A DNA stretch of 64,000 nt, from the NCBI RefSeq assembly GCF_029360705.1, contig NZ_JARKMX010000014.1, positions 806,001 to 870,000 of the forward strand, written 5' to 3'. The stretch comes from Paraflavitalea pollutisoli (GTDB lineage: Bacteria; Bacteroidota; Bacteroidia; Chitinophagales; Chitinophagaceae). The position numbers were made by a program, and so were the translations under genes. The stretch's first letter is position 1, and the number at the start of each line of letters is the position of its first letter. Of the stretch, positions 55,055 to 63,493 are shown piece by piece. A model generated the notes under the pieces. The model did not search any database. It saw nothing but the letters and a program-made list of their open reading frames with translations, and was not told where the DNA came from.

Positions 55055-55759
55055 CTACACCACCGGGCAGGTCATTTCGTCAACACGAGGTGATAATGCG
55101 TGTCTTAAAAGGTGCCAGCGCTTAGCCGGCAACACTTCCTCTGCCAGCCGTAGCTGTATCTCGTAAAGGGTTTGCTGGCCTTTGCGCCGCAGGCCGTTTA
55201 ACCATCCCAATAGCTCCTGATTGCTGGAAGCTGCCACCATCCACCGGCTTTGCTCGTACAGGTCGCCGGGCGGTATGGTATCGATCAGCATCTGCCGTAT
55301 CTGGAGCAATTCCAGGTCGGTGTAATAGACCCACAAGACCTCATTCAACTCGTCTTCCTCTTTATTCATCTGTGACAGGTTGAAGGCGATAAAATCGTTG
55401 AACGTCAACAACAGGTAACGCCCCCACCCGATCATGGCTGCTCTGTCATCCGTTTGCTCCCAGGCACTGATGGTGTTGCGCAGGCTTTCGGTCAGCACTT
55501 CAGCTGTTATTTGCCCCTCCTGAAAACGCTCTACCAGCGCTCCATCGTAGCGGGCTACCGCAGGCAGTATGAATGTATTTTCATGATCTGCATGCTTTTC
55601 AAAATAGCAGAGGATCTTTTCGAGGTCGTACACCATTTCGGTGGCGTCGTCGCGGTTGTCGAAATCCGTTTGTTGTAAACGATCGGCGGCATCGTACAAC
55701 ATCGACCTGAGTGCTTTGTGTACCTGGTTGAAGATGTTGTATCTTTTTTGTTGCATCAT
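55055..55759 (-). CDS. Hemerythrin-like (HHE) domain protein
   Basis: This 234-residue protein is all-helical. The first ~70 residues carry hemerythrin-like iron ligands: His14 in FNQVHKALRSM, and His56, His59 and Glu60 in YFEKHADHENTFILP. A later acidic helix NKEEDELNEVLWVYY could supply the remaining carboxylates. The C-terminal ~80 residues (ELLGWLNGLRRKGQQTLYEI, LPAKRWHLLRHAL) are an added helical part. It likely binds oxygen, NO or iron in the cytosol. A one-mismatch -7 box (CAATTTTG) is at 55780-55787. Convergent with the MtfA-like gene. Confidence 0.82.
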   Translation of the reverse strand: MMQQKRYNIFNQVHKALRSMLYDAADRLQQTDFDNRDDATEMVYDLEKILCYFEKHADHENTFILPAVARYDGALVERFQEGQITAEVLTESLRNTISAWEQTDDRAAMIGWGRYLLLTFNDFIAFNLSQMNKEEDELNEVLWVYYTDLELLQIRQMLIDTIPPGDLYEQSRWMVAASSNQELLGWLNGLRRKGQQTLYEIQLRLAEEVLPAKRWHLLRHALSPRVDEMTCPVV

Positions 55760-55885
55760 GGCTATTGCTTTGAATGGCGCAAAATTGCACCATTCCTGTT
55801 CAGGCCAGCAGGCAGGCCTACATCAACTGCCATTATCGGAGGATTAATTACTCAATTTGTGCATTGAAACGAAAACCCGTGGAGC

Positions 55886-56617
55886 TTAATGAAATTTCTT
55901 TCCTTCCTCCAACATAGCAACAATCGTTTCCATACGGCGGACCCTGGTTTCCGGCTTTTTAGCCGTCTCCAACCGCCAGCAGATGGCAAACAGGTTGGTT
56001 TTATTCAATGTCTGAAAAAATGTATAGGCTGCCTTGTTCTTTTTGACAAGGGCCAGGAAATCCTCGGGGATGGTGCTTTTGGAAGGGGGATTGTAGGCCT
56101 GGTCCCAACGTCCATCAGCTTTGGCAGCTTCCACTTCTTTAAACCCTCGTGGTTGCATGCGCTTTGCTTTGACCAGCCTGGCTACATGGTCTACATTGAC
56201 CTTTGACCAAATGCTTTTGGCACGCCGGGGGGTGAAGCGCTGGAGAAACGACGCTTCATCGTACTTGTTGGCAACGCCATCGATCCAGCCGAAACACAAC
56301 ACCACATCGATTGCTTCGGCGCGGGAAACAGTTTTCACGTTAGTACCCTTTTTATACATACGCAACCAAAGGCCTTTTGCCTCCTGGTGATGCTCGTGCA
56401 TCCAGGCTTCAAACTCCTCAGACGACTGGAATGAGAGTACCGGCAGATCGTCCTGGATGCTTCTTACAGGTTCTCCCTTGGCCGATACGGTAGTCCTGGC
56501 CGCTTTTTTAGCTGGTGACGGGGAGGCTTTGGCTTCGGCGGCTTTTTTGCCTGCTACCTGGGATGACGAGGGCAACCTGGTGGATGACTGAGCTGACTTT
56601 TTTGCTTTTGTTGGCAT
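55886..56617 (-). CDS. YdeI/OmdA-family protein with histone-like basic N-terminal tail
   Basis: This is a 243-residue protein. Residues 1-50 are a disordered Lys/Ala/Ser/Pro tail (KKSAQSSTRLPSSSQ, GKKAAEAKASPSPAKKAART), resembling eukaryotic H1 or Bacteroidota histone-like tails. The core (60-243) is YdeI-type: FQSSEEFEAWMHEHHQEAKG, LWLRMYKKGTN, the conserved EAIDVVLCFGWIDGVANKYD, FTPRRAKSIWSKVN, and a helical C-terminal OmdA part (IPEDFLALVKKNKAAYTFFQ). Family members are linked to antimicrobial-peptide tolerance, with unknown mechanism. The tail suggests nucleic-acid binding. It is single, with its own promoter. Confidence 0.9.
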   Translation of the reverse strand: MPTKAKKSAQSSTRLPSSSQVAGKKAAEAKASPSPAKKAARTTVSAKGEPVRSIQDDLPVLSFQSSEEFEAWMHEHHQEAKGLWLRMYKKGTNVKTVSRAEAIDVVLCFGWIDGVANKYDEASFLQRFTPRRAKSIWSKVNVDHVARLVKAKRMQPRGFKEVEAAKADGRWDQAYNPPSKSTIPEDFLALVKKNKAAYTFFQTLNKTNLFAICWRLETAKKPETRVRRMETIVAMLEEGKKFH

Positions 56618-56636
56618 GGGGATCCGTTGTATCCTC

Positions 56637-56644
56637 CAAAATTA
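56637..56644 (-). promoter_or_regulatory. -7 promoter box for the YdeI-family gene
   Basis: The minus-strand sequence TAATTTTG is a perfect TAnnTTTG match, 20 bp upstream of the ATG at 56617. Confidence 0.6.
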
Positions 56645-56704
56645 GAATTATTTAATGTGGGTTCAATGTGTTATGAATGGATTACAAGTTTGCCTTTCCC
56701 TGCC

Positions 56705-56712
56705 TATCTTTG
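56705..56712 (+). promoter_or_regulatory. -7 promoter box ahead of the metal-efflux locus
   Basis: TATCTTTG is a perfect TAnnTTTG match. A GTG start lies 5 bp after it, so transcription may begin almost at the start codon. Confidence 0.6.
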
Positions 56713-56716
56713 CCCC

Positions 56717-57094
56717 GTGAAAAGAGGTTGCCTCTACATATTGTTCCTGGTTGTAATGCTCAACGATACGTCACTGAACCAGTTTCTGAAACTGCCGGTG
56801 CTAGTAGCGCATTTCACGGAACACCTGCAGCAGGACAGCCGGATCGGTTTTGTGCAATTCCTCGCCATGCACTATTGGGGTACTGACCTCAACGACAACG
56901 ATGATGACCGCGACGCGCAGCTGCCCTACAAGAAAGTAGACCTGCACTCCCTGGATCATCCGGTGCCTCCCCTCTTCAAAGCAGCCATCGGGCAACATCC
57001 CGACTTTAGCTCCGTACTGGTACAGCCGGTTTTCAACAATGACCTGCTACCTCAACCCGCACTGGAATCTTTGTTTCGCCCTCCCAAAGCATAA
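56717..57094 (+). CDS. Small protein preceding the CzcA pump gene
   Basis: This is a 125-residue protein from GTG (MKRGCLYILFLVVMLNDTSL). The N-terminal ~15 residues are hydrophobic. The rest contains QFLKLPVLVAHFTEHLQQD, FVQFLAMHYWGTDLNDND, an acidic DNDDDRDAQLPYKK segment and HSLDHPVPPLF. I recall proteins with this KLP...HFxEH...HY pattern sitting next to Bacteroidota heavy-metal RND genes, but no function is assigned. His and Asp clusters would suit metal binding at the envelope. The pump gene follows 225 bp downstream, with a hairpin between. Confidence 0.7.
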   Translation: MKRGCLYILFLVVMLNDTSLNQFLKLPVLVAHFTEHLQQDSRIGFVQFLAMHYWGTDLNDNDDDRDAQLPYKKVDLHSLDHPVPPLFKAAIGQHPDFSSVLVQPVFNNDLLPQPALESLFRPPKA

Positions 57095-57101
57095 TCCTCA
57101 C

Positions 57102-57120
57102 ATTCTCCGCTACGGAGAAT
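57102..57120 (+). terminator. Hairpin between the small protein and the pump gene
   Basis: ATTCTCCG and CGGAGAAT form an 8-bp perfect stem around a 3-nt loop, 7 bp past the small-protein stop. No strong T-run follows, so it may only attenuate transcription. Confidence 0.45.
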
Positions 57121-57319
57121 CAATGTTCCTTTCTGCTGTGTACCTATGTGTGTGGCCCTGCGCCTTATTACGGTATGATTAGTTGTTTTTGCACTAACTG
57201 TCACCTTCGAAGGGCAGTTTTGAGCCAAGCAACCATCTACTGTTCACAGGGTTCGATTGCCAACCTGGCGTACACTCCATCTTTTCCTTATTTGTTCATA
57301 CTTCAAGTTCGTATTGTTT

Positions 57320-60300
57320 ATGCTGAATAAGATCATCAGCTTTTCCGTCAGGAACAAGCTGATCATTGGACTATTTGTCATCGCACTTACTTTGTGGGGC
57401 GGCTATGAGGTAACCAGGTTACCCATCGACGCCGTTCCCGACATTACCGACAACCAGGTGCAGGTACTCACCGTGTCGCCCTCATTGGGCGCGCCTGATA
57501 TCGAACGGCTCATTACTTTCCCGATCGAACAGGCCTGCAGCAATATTCCCGGCCTCAAGCAGTTACGCAGTTTCTCTCGTTTTGGCCTATCACTGGTCAC
57601 CGTGGTGTTCAATGATGAGACCGATGTGTACTGGGCAAGGCAGCAGATCGCCGAGCGGCTGCAACAGGTACAGCAGCAGATACCCGAGGGTATCGGCTCG
57701 CCCGAAATGGCGCCTGTATCGACCGGCCTGGGTGAGATCTATCAATATGTCGTACGCCCTAAAGCAGGCTATGAAGGTAAGTACGATGCCATGCAACTGC
57801 GTACGATCCAGGATTGGATCGTACGGCGTCAATTGATGGGTACGCCGGGCGTGGCCGAAGTATCGAGCTTTGGCGGTCAACTGAAGCAATATGAGATTGC
57901 GGTGCGTCAGGAGCAGTTAAAAGCAAATGGCCTTACGATCTCTGATGTATTTGACGCCCTCGAAAAAAACAACCAGAATACCGGGGGCGCGTATATTGAA
58001 AAGGGGCCTACCGTGCTGTATATCCGCAGTGAGGGACTTACTACAGATCTTTCGGATATCGAGCAGGTAGTGGTCAAGACGCTGGCAAACGGTGTACCTG
58101 TATTGATGCGCGACGTAGCAACGATCCACTTCGGCGCCGCCATCCGCTATGGCGCCATGACCTACAATGACAAAGGCGAGGTTGCCGGCGCCGTATTGAT
58201 GATGCTGAAAGGGGAAAACGCTGCTGCCGTGATCAAACGGGTAAAGAACCGGATCGAGGAGATACAGCAGATGTTGCCGGAGGGCGTGGTGATCGAACCA
58301 TTCCTCGACAGAACCAAAATGGTGAACAATGCCATCGAAACCGTAGAGACCAACCTGCTGGAAGGGGCGATCATAGTGATCCTCGTACTGGTATTTTTCC
58401 TCGGCAACCTGCGTGCCGGCCTCATTGTATCCTCGGTCATCCCACTCTCGATGCTTTTTGCCATCATCCTCATGAATAAATTTGGCGTGGGCGGCAACCT
58501 GATGTCATTGGGTGCTATCGACTTCGGCCTTATTGTAGATGGGTCTGTGATCGTGGTGGAAGCTATCCTGCATCGCTTCTCCCACTCCAAGCATTTCAGG
58601 CATCTCACGCGCATCAGCCAGGCTCAGATGGATGAAGAGGTGATCAACTCTACCGGCTCGATGATCAAGAGTGCTGTATTCAGCCAGATCATCATCCTGA
58701 TCGTATACCTGCCGATCCTTTCCCTGCAAGGCATTGAAGGCAAGATGTTCAAACCCATGGCTATTACGATTGCTTTTGCCATCCTGGGCGCCTTCCTTCT
58801 GTCGGTAACCTATGTACCTATGATGGCATCCCTATGCCTCAGCAAAAAGCTCACGCATAAGAAAACGATGACCGACCGGCTGATGATTTTTCTCGAGCGC
58901 CGCTATCACCCCCTGCTGGGAAAGATGCTGCGATTCCCCAAAACGATCATAACTGTCGTGCTTGCTTTGTTTATGGTGGCGGTGCTGATCCTGGGACGCA
59001 TGGGCGGCGAGTTCATCCCTCAGTTGGAAGAAGGTGATTTCGCAGTAGAAACGCGCCTGCTAACGGGTAGCAACCTGAATAACACCATCAAGTCGACTCA
59101 ACAGGCTTCGGGCATTCTGCTAAAAGGATTCCCCGAAGTGGAGAAAGTGGTGACGAAGATTGGTAGCTCGGAAGTACCTACCGACCCTATGCCATTCGAA
59201 GCAGGCGATATGATCGTGGTATTGAAACCAAAAAAAGAATGGACTTCCGCCAAAACCTTTCCCGAGTTGAGCGCGAAGATGACCGAGGCCCTGGAAGCAG
59301 TACCTGGTATTACCGTCAGCTTTCAGTTTCCCGTACAGATGCGCTTCAACGAGCTCATGACAGGTGCCCGGCAGGATATCGTGTGTAAGATATTTGGAGA
59401 AAACCTGGATACACTGGCTCATTATGCGCACCGCCTGAATGAGATCATTCAATCGGTACCGGGTGCCATCAACATCTATGAGGAAACGGTTACCGGCATG
59501 CCACAGGTGGTGATCAAATACAACCGCAGCGGTATGGCCAAATACGGATTGAATGTCAGCGACATCAACCGGGTGGTCAACACCGCCTTTGCAGGCCAGG
59601 TGGCTGGACAGGTATACGAAGGCGAAAAGCGATTCGACATGGTCGTGCGGCTGGCTGGCGAAGGACGCAAGAATATAGCCGATATACAAAACCTGCTGGT
59701 ACCCACCCGACAGGGCACTCAAATACCTTTAACTATGGTTGCCGATATACAGGAGATCGAAGGCGTGAACCAGGTGCAGCGGGAAAACACCCGCCGCCGG
59801 ATCATTGTAGGCTTCAACGTCAACGGACGTGATGTTCAGTCTATCGTTACTGAATTACAAGAGAAAGCAGCCCGGCAGCTCCACCTTCCCCGTGAATATA
59901 CGATTGTATACGGAGGTTCCTTCGAGAACATGAATGCAGCGAAAGAGCGGTTGAGTATCGTGGTACCGGTAGCACTGCTGATGATCTTCCTGCTGTTGTA
60001 TTTTGCTTTTAATAGCGTAAAACAGGGCTTATTGATCTATACCGCTATTCCGCTTTCGGCGATTGGTGGAATTATTGCGCTATGGGGACGCGATATGCCG
60101 TTTAGCATCTCTGCGGGTGTGGGCTTCATTGCGCTTTTCGGCGTGGCTGTATTGAACGGCATCCTACTCGTGAGCGAATTCAACCGGTTGAAAAAAGAAG
60201 GCTGGGAGGATGTGAGGCGCATCGTCATCCATGCAACGAAGTCGAAGTTGCGCGCCGTATTGATGACGGCACTCGTGCCTTCACTGGGTTTCATTCCGAT

Positions 60301-61681
60301 GGCCATTAGTACCGGCGCCGGTGGTGAAGTGCAAAAGCCCCTGGCTACGGTAGTCATCGGCGGTCTCATCATCTCTACCTTCCTCACGTTGTTCCTGCTT
60401 CCCATCCTGTACATCGTGTTCGAAAAAGGGTTTGGCTACTTCCGGAAACGAAAGTCCTTAGCAGCCGTTTTGGTGATACTTGTTATGGGCACCGCCCTAC
60501 AGGCACAGGACCCTATCCGCCTTGAAGCTGCCATCGATAGTGCCGTCAAAAACAACCAACGGTTGCGGATCGCCAATACGGCCATCAACTATTACGAGGC
60601 GCTGCAAAAAACACATCTTGATCTTGATAAGACAGGACTTGACGTAGAATATGGCCGGTTTAACAGTTTGGCAAACGACAATAAGTTTACGATCTCGCAG
60701 GGCATTGCCTTTCCTTCGGTCTACAAACATCAACGCAGCATCAACCGTTCGCAGCTGCTGATTAGTCAGACCAGCAGGTTACAGCAGGAGGTGGAACTGA
60801 AAGCTGCGGTGAAGCAAGTGTTCTTTGAGATGATCGTACTGCAACAACGACGAAACTTGCTGCAGGAAGCCGACAGCCTCTACCGTCAATTGCTGCAACG
60901 TACCCAACAACGTTTTCAGGCCGGCGATATCGACGTGCTGGAGAAGACAACCGTTGAAAATCAGCGCCAGCAAATCGGCAGCCAGCTACTACTGTTGGAG
61001 ACCGACTACCAGGTGCTGCAAACGCAGCTGCAGGTATTACTCAATAGTCCCTTCAGGCCAGTGCCTCTAGCTGATACAACGCTATATAAACTCAGCGTGT
61101 TGCCGGATACCAGTTTATTGGCCGGCAGCCCGGCACTGCAAATGCTGCAACAGCAGGTACTGCTATCAGAACAGCAGGTAAAGCTGGAAAAGAGTAAACT
61201 GCTGCCGAGCTTTAGCGCTGGCTACAACAACAGCTCAATTATTGGCTGGCAGGCCAACAAACAAGGCGATGACCTGTATTTTGGCGGCAGCAAGCGTTTC
61301 TCCTCTGTCAATCTTGGTGTAGGCATTCCTCTTTTCTCTGGTGCACAGCGTGCCCGCATCAAAGCAAGCCAGGTTGCGGTGACCCGCCAGCAACAGGAAA
61401 CCAACGCTACCCATCAGCAATTGGTGGCGAACCTGGAGAACGCCACGCAGGTTTTCCTGCAACGTACTAACCTGGTGCAGGAATACCAGCAATTGTTATT
61501 ACCCAATGCAAAGACCATCATCCAGACGGCCACGCAACGGCTCCAGGCAGGAGAAACGGGGTATCTCGACTGGGTGATATTGGTCAACCAGGCCCTGCAG
61601 ATCCGCAGCGACTATTTCAACGCCGTGCAGCAACGCAATGAAGCTGCTTTTGATATTGAAAAACTAACCGCTTCTCACTAA
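57320..61681 (+). CDS. CzcA-type heavy-metal RND pump fused to a TolC-like outer-membrane factor
   Basis: This is a 1453-residue fusion. Residues 1-~1040 are an RND inner-membrane pump: helix 1 RNKLIIGLFVIALTLWGG, the LPIDAVPDITDNQVQVLT segment of the metal-efflux branch, large periplasmic loops, and the TM4 motif DFGLIVDGSVIVVEA near 400. This DFG...D...E form fits divalent-cation (Zn/Co/Ni/Cd) pumps better than Cu/Ag ones. After the last helices a second signal-like stretch (LAAVLVILVMGTALQAQ) leads into ~400 residues of TolC-type coiled coil (RLEAAIDSAVKNNQRLRIA, VFFEMIVLQQRRNLLQEAD, GIPLFSGAQRARIKAS). The start at 57320 matches MLNKIISFSVRNK. The adaptor gene follows after 11 bp. Confidence 0.92.
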   Translation: MLNKIISFSVRNKLIIGLFVIALTLWGGYEVTRLPIDAVPDITDNQVQVLTVSPSLGAPDIERLITFPIEQACSNIPGLKQLRSFSRFGLSLVTVVFNDETDVYWARQQIAERLQQVQQQIPEGIGSPEMAPVSTGLGEIYQYVVRPKAGYEGKYDAMQLRTIQDWIVRRQLMGTPGVAEVSSFGGQLKQYEIAVRQEQLKANGLTISDVFDALEKNNQNTGGAYIEKGPTVLYIRSEGLTTDLSDIEQVVVKTLANGVPVLMRDVATIHFGAAIRYGAMTYNDKGEVAGAVLMMLKGENAAAVIKRVKNRIEEIQQMLPEGVVIEPFLDRTKMVNNAIETVETNLLEGAIIVILVLVFFLGNLRAGLIVSSVIPLSMLFAIILMNKFGVGGNLMSLGAIDFGLIVDGSVIVVEAILHRFSHSKHFRHLTRISQAQMDEEVINSTGSMIKSAVFSQIIILIVYLPILSLQGIEGKMFKPMAITIAFAILGAFLLSVTYVPMMASLCLSKKLTHKKTMTDRLMIFLERRYHPLLGKMLRFPKTIITVVLALFMVAVLILGRMGGEFIPQLEEGDFAVETRLLTGSNLNNTIKSTQQASGILLKGFPEVEKVVTKIGSSEVPTDPMPFEAGDMIVVLKPKKEWTSAKTFPELSAKMTEALEAVPGITVSFQFPVQMRFNELMTGARQDIVCKIFGENLDTLAHYAHRLNEIIQSVPGAINIYEETVTGMPQVVIKYNRSGMAKYGLNVSDINRVVNTAFAGQVAGQVYEGEKRFDMVVRLAGEGRKNIADIQNLLVPTRQGTQIPLTMVADIQEIEGVNQVQRENTRRRIIVGFNVNGRDVQSIVTELQEKAARQLHLPREYTIVYGGSFENMNAAKERLSIVVPVALLMIFLLLYFAFNSVKQGLLIYTAIPLSAIGGIIALWGRDMPFSISAGVGFIALFGVAVLNGILLVSEFNRLKKEGWEDVRRIVIHATKSKLRAVLMTALVPSLGFIPMAISTGAGGEVQKPLATVVIGGLIISTFLTLFLLPILYIVFEKGFGYFRKRKSLAAVLVILVMGTALQAQDPIRLEAAIDSAVKNNQRLRIANTAINYYEALQKTHLDLDKTGLDVEYGRFNSLANDNKFTISQGIAFPSVYKHQRSINRSQLLISQTSRLQQEVELKAAVKQVFFEMIVLQQRRNLLQEADSLYRQLLQRTQQRFQAGDIDVLEKTTVENQRQQIGSQLLLLETDYQVLQTQLQVLLNSPFRPVPLADTTLYKLSVLPDTSLLAGSPALQMLQQQVLLSEQQVKLEKSKLLPSFSAGYNNSSIIGWQANKQGDDLYFGGSKRFSSVNLGVGIPLFSGAQRARIKASQVAVTRQQQETNATHQQLVANLENATQVFLQRTNLVQEYQQLLLPNAKTIIQTATQRLQAGETGYLDWVILVNQALQIRSDYFNAVQQRNEAAFDIEKLTASH

Positions 61682-61692
61682 GCATAAAAAGA

Positions 61693-62844
61693 ATGATCAT
61701 GATGCAAAGAATAATAACCGTTTTGATCCTGGCCAGCCTGCTGACGCAATGCAAGGACGAGCCCGCCCCCGCTGACGATCCTATTGCTACCGCTGACAGT
61801 TTTCAAGTACAGGAAGATGTGGTAACCCTCACGGCTGTACAGGCTGGCAATGCCGGGATTGCTACCGGTACACCAGCAAAAAGAAGCATGCATACCTCGC
61901 TGCAGGTGAGTGGTATCATCGATGTGCCGCCTCAAAATATCGTATCGATCAGCGTACCATTGGGTGGCTACCTGAAGAAAACAGCCCTGTTGCCCGGTAC
62001 GAAGATCAGCAAAGGTGCTGTGCTGGCTACCCTGGAAGATCAGCAGTACATTCAGTTGCAGGAAGACTACCTGACGGCCAAAAGTAAACTGGGCTTTGCC
62101 GAGGCCGATTTTTCCCGTCAGCAAGGCCTGAATGCCACCAAAGCCGTAAGCGATAAAGTGTTCCAGCAGGTGCGTAGTGAATATGAAAGCCAGAAGATCC
62201 TGGTGCGTTCACTCGCCGAAAAACTGCGGCTGATCGGCATCAACCCTGCATCGCTCAATGAAAATACAATCTCACGCAGCATTCACCTGTATGCGCCCAT
62301 CAGTGGTTATGTGAGTAAAGTAAATGTCAATATCGGCAAGTATGTAAGTCCTACAGATGTGTTATTCGAACTGATCAGCCCGAATGACCTGCACCTCAGC
62401 CTGACAGTATTTGAGAACCATGCGGCCAATCTGCGGAAGGGTCAGCCTGTGGTCTGCTACTCCAATAGCAACCCCGGTGTCAAATACCAGGCAACAGTTG
62501 AACTGATCACGCCTGCTGTTAACGAAGAACGTTCAGCCGAGGTACACTGTCATTTCTTACAGGGATCCAAAGACCTCATGCCCGGTATGTTCATGAATGC
62601 GGAGATCGAGTTCAACAATGCACAAGTATTGTCGGTACCCGAGGATGCAGTGGTGAAATGGAGCAACGCGTATTATGTTTTCGTGGAAGAAGCACCCAAT
62701 ACCTTCAAATTGCTGCCTGTGGAGACCGGCGTATCCCATGGAGGCTATACCGAGCTCAAAACAGCCCTGGCCGAGGATAAAAAATTGGTTACCAAGAACG
62801 CGTATACACTACTGATGAAGATGAAGAACAGTGCGGAAGAATAA
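61693..62844 (+). CDS. RND efflux periplasmic adaptor (CzcB/CusB-like lipoprotein)
   Basis: This is a 383-residue membrane-fusion protein of the pump encoded upstream. It has a lipoprotein-type signal (IITVLILASLLTQC). Domains in order are an N-terminal beta strand, the lipoyl/hairpin part (LPGTKISKGAVLATLEDQQY, then a coiled coil SKLGFAEADFSRQQGL), the second lipoyl half (SIHLYAPISGYVSKVNVNIG, KYVSPTDVLFELI), a beta-barrel domain (VYSNSNPGVKYQATVEL-like text beginning VVCYSNS), and a C-terminal membrane-proximal domain (PEDAVVKWSNAYYVFVEEAP). It has no His-rich metal tail. It bridges the RND and outer-membrane parts, here encoded in one fused chain. Last gene of the efflux operon. Confidence 0.93.
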   Translation: MIMMQRIITVLILASLLTQCKDEPAPADDPIATADSFQVQEDVVTLTAVQAGNAGIATGTPAKRSMHTSLQVSGIIDVPPQNIVSISVPLGGYLKKTALLPGTKISKGAVLATLEDQQYIQLQEDYLTAKSKLGFAEADFSRQQGLNATKAVSDKVFQQVRSEYESQKILVRSLAEKLRLIGINPASLNENTISRSIHLYAPISGYVSKVNVNIGKYVSPTDVLFELISPNDLHLSLTVFENHAANLRKGQPVVCYSNSNPGVKYQATVELITPAVNEERSAEVHCHFLQGSKDLMPGMFMNAEIEFNNAQVLSVPEDAVVKWSNAYYVFVEEAPNTFKLLPVETGVSHGGYTELKTALAEDKKLVTKNAYTLLMKMKNSAEE

Positions 62845-62890
62845 AGCAACTTATTGACCTTGAGAGACCAGTATCCGTTCCCTATCATAC

Positions 62891-62918
62891 AGCCTGATGG
62901 TTCGCCATCAGGCTTTTG
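62891..62918 (+). terminator. Terminator of the metal-efflux operon
   Basis: AGCCTGATGG and CCATCAGGCT form a 10-bp stem closed by a stable ttcg tetraloop, followed by tttgtcttt. It lies 47 bp past the adaptor stop, and near the stop of the convergent gene. Confidence 0.85.
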
Positions 62919-62924
62919 TCTTTC

Positions 62925-63377
62925 TTACAACGACCTGATCCACTGTTCTGCCAGTAAAGGGTCGGTAAAATAATGTTCCCGATCGTGGCTGTAGCTGGAT
63001 TCATACAGCTGGATTTTGGTTTCATCCTGGTGTGCATGTGCCGCAGCCGTGCAACGAATGCCACGTGTTACAACCAATGGTAGGTTCGCCGCTTCCTCAA
63101 ACAGATCGAGGTAGCCGACCCGCCAACCGTAAGCAGCCAGGCTTAAAGGAACAATACTCCGGAATCTTTTGTGCACCTCAAAATCTACGGCTTTGAAGCC
63201 GTACAGGTTGACGAAGATCTTAAAACTGCTTTCGTCAGGCAATTGACTGAACGCAGTTTGAAGCGATCGCTCCCATCGCTCAATATCATTGCTGTTTACC
63301 TGACCGCTGAGGCTAGTAATGATCATACCCGCATCAGGATTCCAGGTAGTGTCGGCTATGACAGTATTGTTCATCAT
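62925..63377 (-). CDS. Small cytosolic protein, possible STAS-like fold
   Basis: This 150-residue protein has no signal or membrane segment. The order strand-strand-helix-strand (GMIITSLSGQVNSNDIERWE, RSLQTAFSQLP, SSFKIFVNLYGFKAVDFEVH) and the central LPLVVTRGIRCTAAAHAHQD resemble SpoIIAA/STAS-type folds, but this is weak pattern evidence. I recognise no catalytic motif. It is a single leftward gene convergent with the efflux operon. Confidence 0.65.
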   Translation of the reverse strand: MMNNTVIADTTWNPDAGMIITSLSGQVNSNDIERWERSLQTAFSQLPDESSFKIFVNLYGFKAVDFEVHKRFRSIVPLSLAAYGWRVGYLDLFEEAANLPLVVTRGIRCTAAAHAHQDETKIQLYESSYSHDREHYFTDPLLAEQWIRSL

Positions 63378-63493
63378 GGAAAGCTACTATTGATAGCTGT
63401 TCAAACGAAGTGCAGTAGCATCAATCAGCCACTAAAACGTCCGAAATGCCCAAACTGAATTCCGAATGATGTAGCGGGACCGGTTTGGTATTC

